The notes beneath the pieces are model-generated. The model was given only the letters and a program-made list of their open reading frames with translations, was not told the origin of the DNA and searched no databases. The position numbers were made by a program, and so were the translations under genes. A DNA stretch of 64,000 nt from the NCBI RefSeq assembly GCF_900182545.1, contig NZ_FXTJ01000003.1, forward strand, positions 186,001 through 250,000. Direction: 5' to 3'. Shown piece after piece: positions 53,106-61,878 of the stretch (positions are counted from its first letter, which is position 1; every line of letters starts with the position of its first letter). This stretch comes from Geodermatophilus aquaeductus (GTDB taxonomy: Bacteria > Actinomycetota > Actinomycetes > Mycobacteriales > Geodermatophilaceae).

Positions 53106-54562
53106 GCGCCCGCCCCGGCCGGGCCGCCGTCGGCTGCGAGCCCGGCTGCGGCCCCGGCGTCGGCCAGCAGGCCGTCGGCCACGACCTCCAGCCCGTGGGA
53201 CCGGCTGGCCTTCACCAGCACGACGTCACCGGGCACCAGTACCTCCGAGAGCTGGTCGAGTGCGGCCGCCCGGTCGGGCACGGACACGACGCGCGTCCCC
53301 CCGACGCTCGTCCCGTGGCCCTCCCCCTGGTGGGCACCGGCGGCCGTGGCACCCGCCACCATCCCTACCGCATCGGCTCCGACGGCGACGAGCAGGTCGA
53401 CCCCGGCGGCGACCGCGTCGCGTCCGAGCCGCTCGTGCTCGGCGTCGGCGTCGGGGCCGAGCTCGGCCATCCCGCCGAGGACGGCGACCCGGCGGGTGGC
53501 CGGCAGCCCGGCCAGCGCAGCGAGGGCGGCGCGCATCGACTCGGGGTTGGCGTTGTAGGCGTCGTTGACCACGGTCACGCCGTCGGCGCGGCGGGTGACC
53601 TCCATGCGCCAGCGGCTGCGCGGCTCCGCCGCCGACAGTGCCGCGGCGACCGCGGCGGGAGTCATGCCGGCGGCGAGCGCGGCGCCCGCGGCCGACAGCG
53701 CGTTGGCCACCTGGTGCTCCCCCACGACCCGCAGGGCCACCGGGTGCTCCTCGCCGGCGGCGGCGAGGGTGAAGCGGGCGCGGGCGGCGTCGTCGAGCGT
53801 GACGCCGGTGGCGCGGACGTCGGCGCCCTCGGACCGGCCGGTGGTGACCACTCGGGCCCGGGTGCGCGGCGCCATCCCGAGCACCCGCGGGTCGTCGGCG
53901 TTGAGGACGGCGGTGCCCGACTCCGGGAGCGCCTCGACCAGCTCGCCCTTGGCCAGCGCGATCCCGTCGGCCGAGCCGAACTCGCCCAGGTGCGCCGAGC
54001 CGACGTTCAGGACGACGCCGACGTCGGGCCGGGCGACGGCGCACAGCCGGGCGATGTGGCCGACGCCGCGCGCGCCCATCTCCAGCACCAGGTAGCGGGT
54101 CGTCTCGTCGGCGGAGAGCACGGTGAGCGGCAGGCCGATGTCGTTGTTGAACGAGCCGGGCGGGCTGACCGTGGGCCCGGCGGCGGCGAGCACCTGGCCG
54201 AGCAGGTCCTTGGTCGAGGTCTTGCCCGAGGAGCCGGTGATGCCGAGGGTGAACAGGCCCCGTTCGGCCAGCCGGGCGTGCACCGCGGCGGCCAGCCGGC
54301 CGAGCGCGGCGACGGCGTCGTCGACGACCAGCGCCGGCAGCGGCCCGCCGGGGCGGGTGGTCAGCGCGGCGACGGCGCCGGCGGCGGCCGCGGCGTCGAG
54401 GAAGTCGTGGCCGTCGACGCGCTCCCCGGCGACGGCGACGAACAGGTCGCCGGCGCCGACGGTGCGCGAGTCGAGGGTGACGCCGGTGACGGTCCCCTCG
54501 GCGGCGTGCGGCAGCGCTGCGCCGACGGCCTCCGCGACCTCGGCGAGGGTCAGGGCGATCAC
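53102..54562 (-). CDS. murF: UDP-MurNAc-tripeptide-D-alanyl-D-alanine ligase
   Basis: A 486-residue ligase that adds D-Ala-D-Ala to the peptidoglycan precursor. The N-terminal domain has VTLDSRTVGAGDLFVAVAGERVDGHDF, the ATP loop ITGSSGKTSTKDLL, LEMGARGVGHIARL and VVNDAYNANPESMRAAL. The C-terminal domain ends in VLVKASRSHGLE. GTG 54562 overlaps the murE stop by four bases. Confidence 0.96.
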   Translation of the reverse strand: MIALTLAEVAEAVGAALPHAAEGTVTGVTLDSRTVGAGDLFVAVAGERVDGHDFLDAAAAAGAVAALTTRPGGPLPALVVDDAVAALGRLAAAVHARLAERGLFTLGITGSSGKTSTKDLLGQVLAAAGPTVSPPGSFNNDIGLPLTVLSADETTRYLVLEMGARGVGHIARLCAVARPDVGVVLNVGSAHLGEFGSADGIALAKGELVEALPESGTAVLNADDPRVLGMAPRTRARVVTTGRSEGADVRATGVTLDDAARARFTLAAAGEEHPVALRVVGEHQVANALSAAGAALAAGMTPAAVAAALSAAEPRSRWRMEVTRRADGVTVVNDAYNANPESMRAALAALAGLPATRRVAVLGGMAELGPDADAEHERLGRDAVAAGVDLLVAVGADAVGMVAGATAAGAHQGEGHGTSVGGTRVVSVPDRAAALDQLSEVLVPGDVVLVKASRSHGLEVVADGLLADAGAAAGLAADGGPAGAGA

Positions 54563-56115
54563 CGGCGGGCCGCCCCGGCGGGGTTCCCGGCGGTGTCCCC
54601 GGTGATGACCTCGCGCAGCACCGCGCGGTCGTCGAACGGCGTCACGGTGCCGGCGACCTCCTGACCCGACTCGTGTCCCTTGCCGGCCACCAGGACGGTG
54701 TCGCCGGGGCGTGCCAGTGCGACCGCGCGGGCGATGGCCGCCCGGCGGTCGCCGATCTCCTCGACCGACCCGCGCCGCTCGGCCGGCACCCCGGCGAGGA
54801 CGGCGGCGCGGATGGCCGCGGGGTCCTCCGAACGCGGGTTGTCGTCGGTGACGACGAGGTGGTCGCTGCCGAGCGCCGCGGCGGCGCCCATCGCGGGGCG
54901 CTTGCCGGGGTCGCGGTCACCGCCACAGCCGAGCACGGTGACCAGCCTGCCGGTCGTGGCGCCGCGCAGCGCGGCGAGCGCGGACGCGACGGCGTCGGGG
55001 GTGTGCGCGTAGTCGACGACGGCGGTGAACGGCTGGCCGGCGTCGACCGGCTCCATGCGGCCCGGGACGACCGCGCCGCCGATCCCCTCGAGGGCCGCCG
55101 GCACCGGCACGCCGACCGCGTCGAGCAGTGCGACGGCGAGCACGGCGTTGGTGACGTTGAACCGCCCGGGCAGCCGCACCCGCGCGGGCCAGGTGCCGCC
55201 CGGGCCGGTGACGGTGAACGCCGAGCCGCCGTCGGGGGCCCGCTCGATGCCGGTGGCGCTCCAGTCCGTCCCGGCGCCCTCGGCGGAGACGGTGACCGCC
55301 CGCTCCCCCAGCATCGCGGCCAGGCGGCGGCCGTGGTCGTCGTCCACCACGACGACCTCCCGCGCCGCGCGGCCGTCGAACAGCAGCGCCTTGGCCCGGA
55401 AGTAGTCCTCGAGGTCGCGGTGGAAGTCGAGGTGGTCCTGGCTGAGGTTGGTGAACCCGGCCACGGCGAAGGGCACGCCGCCGACCCGGCCCTGCACCAG
55501 CGCGTGGCTGGAGACCTCCATGACCACGGTGTCGACGCCGGACTCGGCCATGGTCGCCAGCAGTGCGTGCAGCACGGGCGCCTCGGGCGTGGTGCGGACG
55601 CTGGGGAAGGCGGTCTCGCTCCCCCGCGCGCGCACGCGGGTCTGCACGGTGCCGATCAGCCCGGTGCCGTGCCCGGCGGCGGCCAGGCCGGCCTCGACCA
55701 GGTACGCCGTCGTCGTCTTGCCGTTGGTGCCGGTGATGCCGATGACCGGCAGCCGGCGGGCGGGCTCGCCGTAGACCCGGGCGGCGACGTCGCCGAGCAG
55801 CGCCCGCGGCGCGTCCACGACGCACACCGGCAGGCCGGTGGCGGCGGCCTCCTCCCGGCCGGCGGGGTCGGTGAGGACGGCGACGGCCCCGCGCCCGGCG
55901 GCGTCGGCGGCGTAGCGCGCGCCGTGGGTGCGGGCGCCGGGGAGGGCGGCGTAGAGGTCGCCGGGGCGCACCTCGGGCGAGGCCAGCGTGACGCCGGTGA
56001 CCGTCGTCGCGGGGTCCCCCTGCACGGGGTCGCCGAGGAGGTCGCGCAGCGCGCTGAGGGCGAGCGGGCGGGTCCCCGCTGGCCGGGGCACCGACCCGGG
56101 TCCGGTCGGGCTCAC
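54559..56115 (-). CDS. murE: UDP-MurNAc-Ala-Glu:meso-diaminopimelate ligase
   Basis: A 518-residue Mur ligase. VTLASPEVRPGDLYAALPGARTHGARY, GITGTNGKTTTAYLVEAG, VVMEVSSHALVQGRV and FTNLSQDHLDFH lead to VVTDDNPRSEDP. The DNPR motif is the signature of meso-diaminopimelate rather than lysine specificity. GTG 56115 is the start. The open frame is preceded by the 115-base gap to ftsI with the tandem hairpin, so murE starts a separate translation block. Confidence 0.96.
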   Translation of the reverse strand: MSPTGPGSVPRPAGTRPLALSALRDLLGDPVQGDPATTVTGVTLASPEVRPGDLYAALPGARTHGARYAADAAGRGAVAVLTDPAGREEAAATGLPVCVVDAPRALLGDVAARVYGEPARRLPVIGITGTNGKTTTAYLVEAGLAAAGHGTGLIGTVQTRVRARGSETAFPSVRTTPEAPVLHALLATMAESGVDTVVMEVSSHALVQGRVGGVPFAVAGFTNLSQDHLDFHRDLEDYFRAKALLFDGRAAREVVVVDDDHGRRLAAMLGERAVTVSAEGAGTDWSATGIERAPDGGSAFTVTGPGGTWPARVRLPGRFNVTNAVLAVALLDAVGVPVPAALEGIGGAVVPGRMEPVDAGQPFTAVVDYAHTPDAVASALAALRGATTGRLVTVLGCGGDRDPGKRPAMGAAAALGSDHLVVTDDNPRSEDPAAIRAAVLAGVPAERRGSVEEIGDRRAAIARAVALARPGDTVLVAGKGHESGQEVAGTVTPFDDRAVLREVITGDTAGNPAGAARR

Positions 56116-56181
56116 GTCGGGCCAATCTACCGGCGGGCCGGTCCCGTCCCGCGCACCCGCGGGCCCTCGGCGGTGTCCGTC

Positions 56182-56230
56182 CCGTGCAACTCCGCGGAAG
56201 TGCGCGGTGCACTTCCACGGAAGTGCACCG
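56182..56230. repeat. Tandem palindromic element, copy 2
   Basis: An imperfect unit (CCGTGCAACTCCGCGGAAGT, from 56182) is followed by a near-perfect palindrome at 56205-56230 (arms CGGTGCACTTCC and GGAAGTGCACCG, centre AC). It abuts the ftsI stop codon. It has the same layout as the element at 11631-11679. It could attenuate the ftsI-murE transcript. Confidence 0.8.
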
Positions 56231-58192
56231 TCAGTCGCCGGCGGGGCCGCCGGTCGCGGCCTCGGCGAGGTCCTCGCCGGTGAGCGCGAAGTCCGGCCGC
56301 GGCGTGCCGGAGGGCACCACCCCGCCCTCGGTGAGCACGTAGCGCATGACGTCGGCGAAGACGGGCGCGGCGACCTGGCCGCCCTCGGCGGAGCTGGTGG
56401 GCCGCTCGAGGTCGACCGCGACGACGTACTGCGGGTCGTCGGCGGGGGCGAAGCCGACGAAGGTGGTCACGTAGCCGCCGCCCTCGTAACAGCCGCACTC
56501 CGGGTTGGCCCGCTGCGCGGTCCCGGTCTTGCCGGCGACCCGGTAGCCGTCGACCTCGCCCAGCGGCGCGGTGCCGCCGGGGCCGACGACGGCCTCGAGC
56601 ATGTGGGCGAGGTCGTCGGCGGTGTCCTCGCTGACGACGCGGGTCGCCTCCGGCGCGGCGGGGGTCGACGTCGTCCCGTCGGGCGCGGTCACCGAGGCCA
56701 CCACCCGCGGCGGGACGCGCACGCCGCCGTTGGCGATGGCCTGGTAGATCGAGGCCATCTGCAGCGTCGTCACCGACACGCCCTGCCCGATCGGCACGTT
56801 GGCCGCGCGGCTCTCGGTCCAGTCGGCGGAGTCCTGCAGGATGCCGGCGCTCTCGCCGGGCAGCTCGATGCCGGTCTCCGAGCCGAGACCGAAGGCGCGC
56901 AGGTAGCGCTCGAGCGTCTCGTCGCCGACCTCCCGGGCCAGCATGATCGTGCCGACGTTGCTGGACTTGGCGAGGATGCCGGTGACCGTCCAGTCGACCG
57001 GGGCGTGGTCGTGGGCGTCGGTGACGACGGCGTCGCCGGCCTGGATGTGGCCGTTGACGCTGAGCACCCGGTCAGGGGTGGCGTGGCCCTCCTCGATGGC
57101 GGCGGCCATGGTGACCGCCTTCATCACCGAGCCGGGCTCGAAGACGTCGGAGACCAGCGGGTTGCCGAGCAGCTCGGCGTCGGTGCTGCCGGCCTGGGCG
57201 GGGTCATAGCCGGGGCAGGACCCCATGGCCACGACCTGGCCGGTGCGCACGTCGAGCACCACGGCGGAGGCGCGGGTGGTCGCGCCGTCGGCGCAGGCCT
57301 CGGCCAGCCGCTGCTCGGTCGTGTACTGCACGTCCTGGTCGATCGTCAGCTCGACGGTGCTGCCGTCGGTGGCCGGCATGGACTCGTCGATGCCCGAGGG
57401 GATCGGGTTGCCGCCGCTGCCCACCTCGACCCGGCGCTGCCCGTCGGTGCCGGCGAGCGCGTCCTGGAACTGCAGCTCGACGCCGGCCAGGCCGTCGCCG
57501 TCGCGGCCGACGAAGCCGATCACCTGCCCGCCGACGGTCCCGGTCGGGTAGAGCCGCACCGGGTCGTCCTCGAAGACGATCCCGGCCAGGTCGAGCGCGT
57601 CGATGGCGTCGACGGTCTCCGGCGACACCTGCCGGGCGAGGACGACGTAGCGGCCGTCGCGGGTGAGCTCCCCGGTCAGGTCCGACACCGGCACGTCGAG
57701 CAGCGCGGTGAGCGCCAGGGCGGTGCGCTCGGGGTCCTCGACCACGGTCGGGTCGGCCACCACCCGCGAGGCGTCGACGGTGTAGGCGAAGGGGTTGCCG
57801 TCGCGGTCGACGATCGCGCCGCGCAGGGCGGCGATGGGATAGGTGCGCAGCCGGTCCTGCTCGGCGGCGGTGGCGTAGGCCGCGCCGTCGACGCCCTGCA
57901 GCAGCACCAGCTTGCCGGTGACCACCAGCAGCGGGACGACGACGAGCACCAGGCCCCACCACAGCCGCCCGGGGCCGGAGGTCAGGGGCCGGCCGACCCG
58001 CCGGATGCCGGGGGCGCGGCGGGGCGCGAAGGCCCCCGACCGCGGCAGCAGGTCCCGGGTCAGGGGCTCGCGGGGGCCGCGCGGCGCCCCGGCGCGGGGA
58101 GCGGGACGGGGGACGGCGCCCCGGCTCCCGCGGGCAGCGGTGCGGGGGGCGGTGCGGCGGCCGGGCTCGGGGCCGCGGACGGGCGGGGCCAC
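56231..58192 (-). CDS. ftsI: Division-specific transpeptidase FtsI (PBP3/PBPB)
   Basis: A 653-residue class B penicillin-binding protein. An Arg/Pro-rich cytoplasmic N-terminus (about 1-65) leads to one helix (about 78-95). A PBP dimerisation domain follows (LRGAIVDRDGNPFAY). The transpeptidase domain has SVMK (EPGSVMKAV), SSN (LAKSSNVGTI) and KTGTAQ motifs, all intact. GTG 58192 is one base behind the stop of the ftsL-like gene, with GGGGGAGGG upstream. The open frame extends further, but it would swallow ftsL. Confidence 0.95.
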   Translation of the reverse strand: MAPPVRGPEPGRRTAPRTAARGSRGAVPRPAPRAGAPRGPREPLTRDLLPRSGAFAPRRAPGIRRVGRPLTSGPGRLWWGLVLVVVPLLVVTGKLVLLQGVDGAAYATAAEQDRLRTYPIAALRGAIVDRDGNPFAYTVDASRVVADPTVVEDPERTALALTALLDVPVSDLTGELTRDGRYVVLARQVSPETVDAIDALDLAGIVFEDDPVRLYPTGTVGGQVIGFVGRDGDGLAGVELQFQDALAGTDGQRRVEVGSGGNPIPSGIDESMPATDGSTVELTIDQDVQYTTEQRLAEACADGATTRASAVVLDVRTGQVVAMGSCPGYDPAQAGSTDAELLGNPLVSDVFEPGSVMKAVTMAAAIEEGHATPDRVLSVNGHIQAGDAVVTDAHDHAPVDWTVTGILAKSSNVGTIMLAREVGDETLERYLRAFGLGSETGIELPGESAGILQDSADWTESRAANVPIGQGVSVTTLQMASIYQAIANGGVRVPPRVVASVTAPDGTTSTPAAPEATRVVSEDTADDLAHMLEAVVGPGGTAPLGEVDGYRVAGKTGTAQRANPECGCYEGGGYVTTFVGFAPADDPQYVVAVDLERPTSSAEGGQVAAPVFADVMRYVLTEGGVVPSGTPRPDFALTGEDLAEAATGGPAGD

Positions 58193-58193
58193 C

Positions 58194-58763
58194 TCAGCCC
58201 TCCCCCTCGGGCGCCCCGGGGACGGGCGCCGGCTCGGGGGCGCCGCGCAGGACGGCCGTGCCGTCGCCGCCCACGACGAGGTGGCCCGCCGCCCCGGCGG
58301 GCACCAGGCCCGCCGCGACGGCGGCCGCGGCGAGCTGCGCCGGCGTGCTGCCGGAGACGACCTGCTGCTCGAGCTCCTGGACCTCCTCGGCCTTCTCGGC
58401 GTTGGCGGTCCGCAGCTCGGTGGCCCGCAGCGAGTTGACCGCGATCGCGGTGTTGAGGACCAGCAGGCCGATGGTGGTGAGCACCAGCAGCGCGACGAGC
58501 GCCAGGGCGAAGGGCGCGCGCCGCCGGGCGTCGGCCCGGCGGGTGCGGGCCGCGCCCCCGGGCAGCAGCCGCAGCTCGGGCGCCGGGGTGCGGCCGGTGG
58601 CGGTCCGGGTGCTGGCGGTCCGGGCCGGGGTGAGGCGGGGGGCCGGTCCGGTGGTGCGGGTCCGGCCGGGGACGGCGCGCAGCGGCCGCGACGGCGAGGT
58701 CCGGGTGGCCCGCTCCCCCGGCGGGGTCGGCTCGGCGCGCGAGGCACGGGCGGCGGCGCTCAT
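58194..58763 (-). CDS. ftsL: FtsL-like bitopic division protein
   Basis: A 189-residue protein. A basic N-terminus of about 80 residues is followed by one helix (about 84-106: [25 protein letters not shown]) and a short leucine-zipper-like coiled coil ([23 protein letters not shown]). An Ala/Pro-rich end follows. Position between rsmH and ftsI, topology and size fit actinobacterial FtsL, which is poorly conserved in sequence. ATG 58763 overlaps the rsmH stop (ATGA). Confidence 0.82.
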   Translation of the reverse strand: MSAAARASRAEPTPPGERATRTSPSRPLRAVPGRTRTTGPAPRLTPARTASTRTATGRTPAPELRLLPGGAARTRRADARRRAPFALALVALLVLTTIGLLVLNTAIAVNSLRATELRTANAEKAEEVQELEQQVVSGSTPAQLAAAAVAAGLVPAGAAGHLVVGGDGTAVLRGAPEPAPVPGAPEGEG

Positions 58764-59722
58764 GCCGCCCGCCGGATGCGCTCGGCCGCGCGGACCCGGG
58801 CCGAGGCCGCGCGCGGGTTGGCGGCGAGCTCGTCGTCGCCGGGTCCCTCGCCGCCGCGGGTGAGCAGCCGCAGCACGGGGCCGTACTCGGGCAGCCGGAC
58901 CGGCAGCTCCGGCGGCGTGCGGTCGGTGGCACCGGCGGCGAGGGTCTGCTTCACGATGCGGTCCTCGAGCGAGTGGAAGGTGATGACGGCGACCCGGCCG
59001 CCCACGGCGAGCGCGTCCAGCGCGGCGGGCAGCGCCCGCTGCAGGGCGCCGAGCTCGTCGTTGACCTCGATCCGCAGCGCCTGGAAGGTCCGCTTGGCCG
59101 GGTGGCCGCCGGTGCGGCGGGTGGCGGCGGGGATGGACTCGCGCACCAGGTGAGCCAGCCGCTCGGTGCGCGTGAACGGCTCGCGGGCCCGCTCGCGGAC
59201 GATCGCCGCGGCGATGCGGGAGGCGAAGCGCTCCTCGCCGTACACGCGCAGCACCCGGGCGAGCTCGGCCGCGGGGTAGGTGTTGACGACGTCGGCGGCG
59301 CTGCGGGGGGCGTCGGGGTCCATCCGCATGTCCAGCGGCCCGTCGCCGGCGTAGCTGAAGCCGCGCTCGGGCCGGTCGAGCTGCAGCGAGGAGACGCCGA
59401 GGTCGAACAGCACCGCCTGCACCTCGGTCAGGCCGAGCCGGTCGAGGACGTCGGGCAGCTCGTCGAAGACGGCCGGCACGAGGGTGGCGCGGTCGGTGTG
59501 GCCGGCGGCGGCGATGCGGGCGGCGGCCTCGGCGCGGGCCTGGGGGTCGCGGTCGAGGCCGACCAGGCGCAGCCCCGGGTGGGCGTCGAGCAGGGCCAGT
59601 GAGTGGCCGGCCAGGCCGAGGGTGGCGTCGACGAGCACGGCGCCCTCGGCGGCGCAGGCCGGCCCGAGCAGCTCGGTGACGCGGTCGAGGAGCACCGGCA
59701 CGTGCACCGCGGGCGTGCTCAC
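58760..59722 (-). CDS. rsmH: 16S rRNA (cytosine-1402 N4)-methyltransferase
   Basis: A 320-residue SAM-dependent methyltransferase (MraW). [13 protein letters not shown] at the start, the SAM loop [52 protein letters not shown] and [14 protein letters not shown] are diagnostic. The usual GGGGHS appears as GLAGHS, with the second to fourth glycines changed. GTG 59722 follows GAGGAGGAC. It is the first division-cluster gene behind mraZ. Confidence 0.95.
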   Translation of the reverse strand: MSTPAVHVPVLLDRVTELLGPACAAEGAVLVDATLGLAGHSLALLDAHPGLRLVGLDRDPQARAEAAARIAAAGHTDRATLVPAVFDELPDVLDRLGLTEVQAVLFDLGVSSLQLDRPERGFSYAGDGPLDMRMDPDAPRSAADVVNTYPAAELARVLRVYGEERFASRIAAAIVRERAREPFTRTERLAHLVRESIPAATRRTGGHPAKRTFQALRIEVNDELGALQRALPAALDALAVGGRVAVITFHSLEDRIVKQTLAAGATDRTPPELPVRLPEYGPVLRLLTRGGEGPGDDELAANPRAASARVRAAERIRRAA

Positions 59723-60083
59723 GTCGTCCTCCTCGCAGGTCGGGCCCCCGGGGGCGGGGCGGGCGTCTCATGGTGACGCGGACGGCGGGTCGGCTGCGGG
59801 AGCTCGCCGGGCGTGCCGCGCGGGGAGTGCGGGCCGGGCCCGGGGAAGAGGAGACCCCCACCCCCCGCGGGACCGCCTGGCGCCGGGGAAGAGCGTCAGG
59901 TGGCCGCGGGGGGCGGGGGTCGCCGGATGCCGGTGGCCGGTCCGGCCGGCGGCGCGGGGAGGCGCCGGTTCCGCGCGGGGACCGAGCCGCGGGGAAGGCG
60001 GTTCGGGCCGCGTCCGGTCGAGCCGCGGGGAAGACGGCTCGCGACGGGGCGCGCGGCGGACGGGGCGACCGGCGGGACGGGGG
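59723..60083 (-). other. mraZ-rsmH intergenic region
   Basis: 361 bases without a convincing gene. It contains two direct 23-bp repeats (59983-60005 and 60019-60041, 36 bases apart), each a hairpin with arms CGAGCCG and CGGCTCG (first copy CGGTTCG) and a shared loop CGGGGAAG(A/G). Two further GGGGAAGAG stretches lie near 59840 and 59884. A role in mraZ termination or processing is possible. Confidence 0.6.
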
Positions 60084-60518
60084 TCAGGACAGCGTGGGCA
60101 TCCCCTCGCTCTCCATGGCGGCGTAGGCCGCCTCCTGCTCCTCCACGTAGGCGTCCCACGTGGCCTGGTCCCAGATCTCGAAACGGGTGTCGACACCGAC
60201 CACGACGACGTCGCGGTCGAGGCCGGCGTACTGGCGGAGGTTGGCCGGGATGGTGATGCGACCGGTCTTGTCCGGCTCGACCTCGACCATCGAGCCGAAG
60301 CTCATGCGGGCCCGCATGCGGGCCTCGGCGGTGTCGGCGGGAGCCATCGACGCGGCGGCGCGGCTCTGCTCGGCGACCCGGGCCAGGGTCAGGCCGTAGA
60401 TGCAGCGCTCCTGCCCCTTCTTGATCACCATGCCGTCGGCCACCTGGTCGCGGAACCGCACGGGGAGTGCGAGCCGGCCCTTCTCGTCCAGACGCAACGC
60501 GAAGCTGCCGACGAACAC
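60084..60518 (-). CDS. mraZ: Transcriptional regulator MraZ
   Basis: A 144-residue protein with two AbrB-like DNA-binding halves: VFVGSFALRLDEKGRLALPVRFRDQ and MVEVEPDKTGRITIPANLRQYAGLDRDVVVVG. MraZ forms a ring and controls the division/cell-wall operon by binding repeats ahead of its own gene. GTG 60518 was chosen because it has a near-perfect GGGAGGTGATCC; the ATG-like frame to 60593 is not conserved. The operator lies just upstream. Confidence 0.95.
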   Translation of the reverse strand: MFVGSFALRLDEKGRLALPVRFRDQVADGMVIKKGQERCIYGLTLARVAEQSRAAASMAPADTAEARMRARMSFGSMVEVEPDKTGRITIPANLRQYAGLDRDVVVVGVDTRFEIWDQATWDAYVEEQEAAYAAMESEGMPTLS

Positions 60519-60574
60519 CGGATCACCTCCCCCATCGGTCCTCCTCGTGTCCTCCGCGGACCCGGGACGGGCCC

Positions 60575-60634
60575 TGGCTCCCCACCGCGCCACACCCTAA
60601 CCCACTACGCCCCACCAGACACCACTCGACACCA
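60575..60634 (-). promoter_or_regulatory. MraZ operator: six 10-bp direct repeats
   Basis: On the minus strand, TGG-initial units recur every 10 bases: TGGTGTCGAG, TGGTGTCTGG, TGGGGCGTAG, TGGGTTAGGG, TGTGGCGCGG and TGGGGAGCCA. Known MraZ boxes are TGGGN repeats with a 5-base spacing. The array ends 56 bases before the mraZ GTG. TAGGGT inside the fourth unit could be the -10 of the mraZ promoter. Confidence 0.8.
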
Positions 60635-60876
60635 TGTCGTGACCGCTCTCCTCCACCCGCTCGCGTGCAGGTCAGGGGCGTGGGGACGGCCGGGGGCGGC
60701 CGGGTGGGGCGCGGTGGGGTGCGCGCCCGCCGGGAGGGGTCCCGGGGACCTCCCGTGGAGGGCCCGGGTGGGGACCGGGCGGGCACCGGCCAGGACGGCG
60801 TGGGGCCGACCCCGGGCCGGCACCGGGCCGACGCCGAGCCGCAGCGCGATCGCCGTTGCGGACGGCTCCGGACACG

Positions 60877-60882
60877 TACCGT
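60877..60882 (+). promoter_or_regulatory. -10 element of a leaderless moxR transcript
   Basis: TACCGT lies 7 bases before GTG 60890, with a possible -35 TTGCGG at 60856-60861 (15-base gap). Confidence 0.5.
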
Positions 60883-60889
60883 GGGTCGG

Positions 60890-61873
60890 GTGACCGACAC
60901 CATGCGTGCGGCTGACGGGACGGCAGGGCTGCCGGTCGACGTCGCCGCCGAGGGCGCACGGATCGCGGCGAACGTGTCGCGCGTCGTCCAGGGCAAGCCC
61001 GACGTCGTCCGCCTGGCCCTCGTGGTGCTGCTGGCCGAGGGGCACCTGCTCGTGGAGGACGTGCCCGGCACCGGCAAGACGACGCTGGCCAAGGCCCTGG
61101 CCGCCTCGATCGACGCCAGCGTGCGCCGCATCCAGTTCACGCCCGACCTGCTGCCGAGCGACGTGACCGGCGTGGCCGTCTACGACCAGGAGACGCGCGC
61201 CTTCGAGTTCAAGCCCGGCGCGGTCTTCGCCAACGTCGTCGTCGCCGACGAGATCAACCGGGCCTCCCCCAAGACGCAGTCGGCGCTGCTGGAGTGCATG
61301 GAGGAGCGCCAGGTCACCGTCGACGGCGTCAGCTACGAGCTGGCCCGGCCGTTCCTGGTGATGGCCACCCAGAACCCGGTGGAGATGGAGGGCACCTATC
61401 CCCTCCCCGAGGCCCAGCGCGACCGGTTCACCGCGCGGGTGTCCATGGGCTACCCCGACCGCGAGTCCGAGATCGCCATGCTCGACGACCGCGGCACCAC
61501 CGACCCCCTGACCACCCTGCAACCGGTGGCCGACGCCGCCACGGTGCGCGCGCTGGTCACCGCGGTGCAGGGGCTGCACGTCTCCGACGCCATCCGCCGC
61601 TACGTCGTCGCGCTGGTCGAGGCCACCCGCCGCTCCCCCGACCTGCGGCTGGGCGCGTCCCCGCGCGCGGGGCTGCAGCTGCTGCGCACCGCCCGCGCCT
61701 GGGCGGCGCTCGCTGGGCGCGACCACGTGCTCCCCGACGACGTCCAGGCGATGGCCGGCCCGGTGCTCGCCCACCGGCTGCTGCTCACCGGCGACGCCGC
61801 GGCCGCCCGCCGCACCGCCGAGCAGGTGGTGGCGGGCCTGCTGTCGTCGGTCCCCGTCCTCCGCGGGCGCTGA
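60890..61873 (+). CDS. MoxR family AAA+ ATPase
   Basis: A 327-residue AAA+ chaperone-like ATPase. Walker A is VEDVPGTGKTTLAKAL, Walker B VVADEINRASPKTQSALLECMEE, and VMATQNPVEMEGTYPLPEAQRDRF contains the sensor region. A lid domain (about 240-327) follows. MoxR proteins insert cofactors or fold complexes with partner DUF58 and VWA proteins. GTG 60890 is favoured by the TACCGT element; ATG 60902 is an alternative. It heads a DUF58-transglutaminase gene set, divergent from mraZ. Confidence 0.93.
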   Translation: MTDTMRAADGTAGLPVDVAAEGARIAANVSRVVQGKPDVVRLALVVLLAEGHLLVEDVPGTGKTTLAKALAASIDASVRRIQFTPDLLPSDVTGVAVYDQETRAFEFKPGAVFANVVVADEINRASPKTQSALLECMEERQVTVDGVSYELARPFLVMATQNPVEMEGTYPLPEAQRDRFTARVSMGYPDRESEIAMLDDRGTTDPLTTLQPVADAATVRALVTAVQGLHVSDAIRRYVVALVEATRRSPDLRLGASPRAGLQLLRTARAWAALAGRDHVLPDDVQAMAGPVLAHRLLLTGDAAAARRTAEQVVAGLLSSVPVLRGR

Positions 61874-61878
61874 CCGGC

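Noticed and set aside
59813-60256. Plus-strand frames across the mraZ-rsmH gap
   Set aside because: They overlap mraZ antisense and are Arg/Pro/Gly-rich without any start signal.
60519-60889. A gene in the mraZ-moxR intergenic region
   Set aside because: The frames here are GC-rich shadows; the sequence is better explained by the MraZ operator and promoters. No Shine-Dalgarno or family match was seen.
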